From: Pontederia crassipes
Lineage: Eukaryota; Streptophyta; Magnoliopsida; Commelinales; Pontederiaceae
NCBI GenBank assembly: GCA_030549335.1
Contig: CM060190.1
Location: 69,950,118-70,014,117, forward strand
DNA: 64,000 nt
Direction of reading: 5' to 3'
Position numbers and translations under genes: made by a program. Below, one piece after another: positions 62,762 through 64,000 of the stretch. The notes below the pieces were generated by a model. It was not told where the DNA came from. It did not search any database and saw only the letters and a list, made by a program, of their open reading frames with translations. Within the stretch, counting starts at the first letter, position 1. Each line of letters opens with the position of its first letter.

Positions 62762-64000
62762 CTTCAAAAGAATATTAAAGAAATAAATTTGTTCTCCTAT
62801 TCTTTTTCAAGCATTATATATATACACACATTGCATTATGATTGTAAAGAGAGTGAAAACCTAAAAAATGGAATCAATCGAGCATATCTTTCTTTGATTC
62901 GAAAACAATAGGTAATTATCATTTTTATTTTGATTACGAAAAAAAAACATGACTACAAAAGTCTACATAATTAAAATTGTGTAAGTTTGATCTTGTTATT
63001 TATAATTTAAATATGTATAACATATTACTCAATTAACATAATATTTATATGATTATATATTAGTATTTTTTGTGATTAATAACTAATAAATATTAATATT
63101 AAAATACATAGTATGTGATTATGTCAATTGATATATTAAATTATCACTTAATCTTGTTATAAACTAAATAAATTCGGGGTCTAAAAAAATGATACTTTTT
63201 TTATTTGTGGTCACGAGATATCTTTTTTTTAAAGTGAAATGATTTTTACATTCATGACAATAATAATTAGTTTAGACCATATTATATCTTTTTTTTTTCT
63301 CTTGGTTAGATTTATGAACTAACTCGTGGCGGATTTGTAAGACATTTTCTATATATATACAAGAATCAAACTCTAGACTTATTTAAATAATGAAAAGTTG
63401 CTTGCATGCAAATTTTTTCTAACTTCTATTTGTTTCATAACTTATATAATAATTTTATATAAAAAATATTTATTTATTTACTTTCTATTCTAAAAAAATT
63501 CATAATATATGTTTGTCGCCTTTTCTCGTCAGGTATCATCTTTAATTTCTACCACTACAACTCTTACTCATGTTTTTTTTTTCTTCTTCACAATCTAAAC
63601 AGTGATTTAATTTGATGTTTTAGTTTGATTAATTTTCTTTCTCTCCATGATAAAATAATACTGAAATTAATATCGGTACAATTTGTAATTTCACAAATAC
63701 AAATATCTTAAATGCATTAATTATCAATTATCTCGACTATTATATTTATATAATCGTCATATTTATAAATCAAATGTCAAAATTTTAGTTGTTAATTATT
63801 AATTAAATCATTATTCTCAAGCTATCCTGTTAACAAGTTGAAAAAAAATTAGAGTTGAGGTGAAGTGGATAATAGTTACTCACTACTTAAATAAAAGTCT
63901 CAAATTCAATTTTTTATGAATATAAAAAAAATTCGATCTATCATAATCAGACATATTATTCGGAACGATATCAAATTAATCGAACTCGACAGTGAATTGA
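62762..64000. other. AT-rich intergenic DNA to the right edge
   Basis: No gene. A SINE-like stretch may occupy 63856-64000 (see findings). Confidence 0.5.

Overview
The window is nuclear DNA from a flowering plant. The genes are typical plant nuclear genes with GT-AG introns, GC-rich first exons that fade to AT-rich downstream exons, and CT-rich leaders. They sit in AT-rich intergenic DNA packed with plant transposon debris. The steep 5'-to-3' GC gradient of the AHL, SDH2 and aldolase genes suggests a monocot, probably not a grass. That is an inference, because no species-specific marker was seen.

Five recognisable protein-coding genes all lie on the minus strand. From right to left they are: a PP2A B' (B56) regulatory subunit (56216-61172, 517 aa, two coding exons); a family-92 glycosyltransferase (41105-43485, 571 aa, two exons); a cytosolic class I fructose-bisphosphate aldolase (25341-27323, 358 aa, two exons); the mitochondrial succinate dehydrogenase iron-sulfur subunit SDH2 (8825-11392, 285 aa, two exons); and an AT-hook/PPC nuclear protein of the AHL family (40-5732, at least five exons, 3' end beyond the left edge). 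They do not form a pathway and are neighbours only. A two-exon fragment of an organellar EF-Ts gene (22702-23023) and an unidentified, possibly decayed transcription unit (about 36170-37290) are also on the minus strand.

Region by region: 1-6 kb is the AHL gene, with a small LTR-element fossil in its largest intron. 6-8.8 kb is AT-rich DNA with an RTE LINE tail and a Tourist MITE. 8.8-11.4 kb is SDH2. 12-17.2 kb is an old LTR element with a 465-bp hAT MITE nested inside it. 17.3-21.5 kb is degraded repeat DNA with a hairpin and a long stretch rich in ATTGAT-type words. 22.7-24.7 kb holds the EF-Ts fragment and an L1-type LINE remnant. 25.3-27.4 kb is the aldolase gene. 27.5-33.6 kb is mostly featureless AT-rich sequence. 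33.6-35.5 kb carries two CACTA-type elements in opposite orientation. 36-37.3 kb is the unidentified unit. 41-43.8 kb is the glycosyltransferase. 45.1-48.0 kb is a 2.9-kb solo LTR with a perfect 5-bp target duplication. 48.9-49.8 kb is a foldback element. 51-55.6 kb is a decayed L1-type LINE interrupted by a CACTA fragment. 56.2-62 kb is the PP2A subunit with MITEs and an RTE LINE in its long intron. 62.1-62.8 kb is another foldback element, followed by AT-rich DNA.

No rRNA gene, tRNA gene, CRISPR array or new gene system was found. The most informative observations are transposition scars: an RTE insertion whose 5' junction carries copied flanking sequence, a solo LTR sitting inside a duplicated target, a nested hAT MITE and a convergent CACTA pair. 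A likely GC-AG intron in the AHL gene and the EF-Ts gene fragment are also worth a look.
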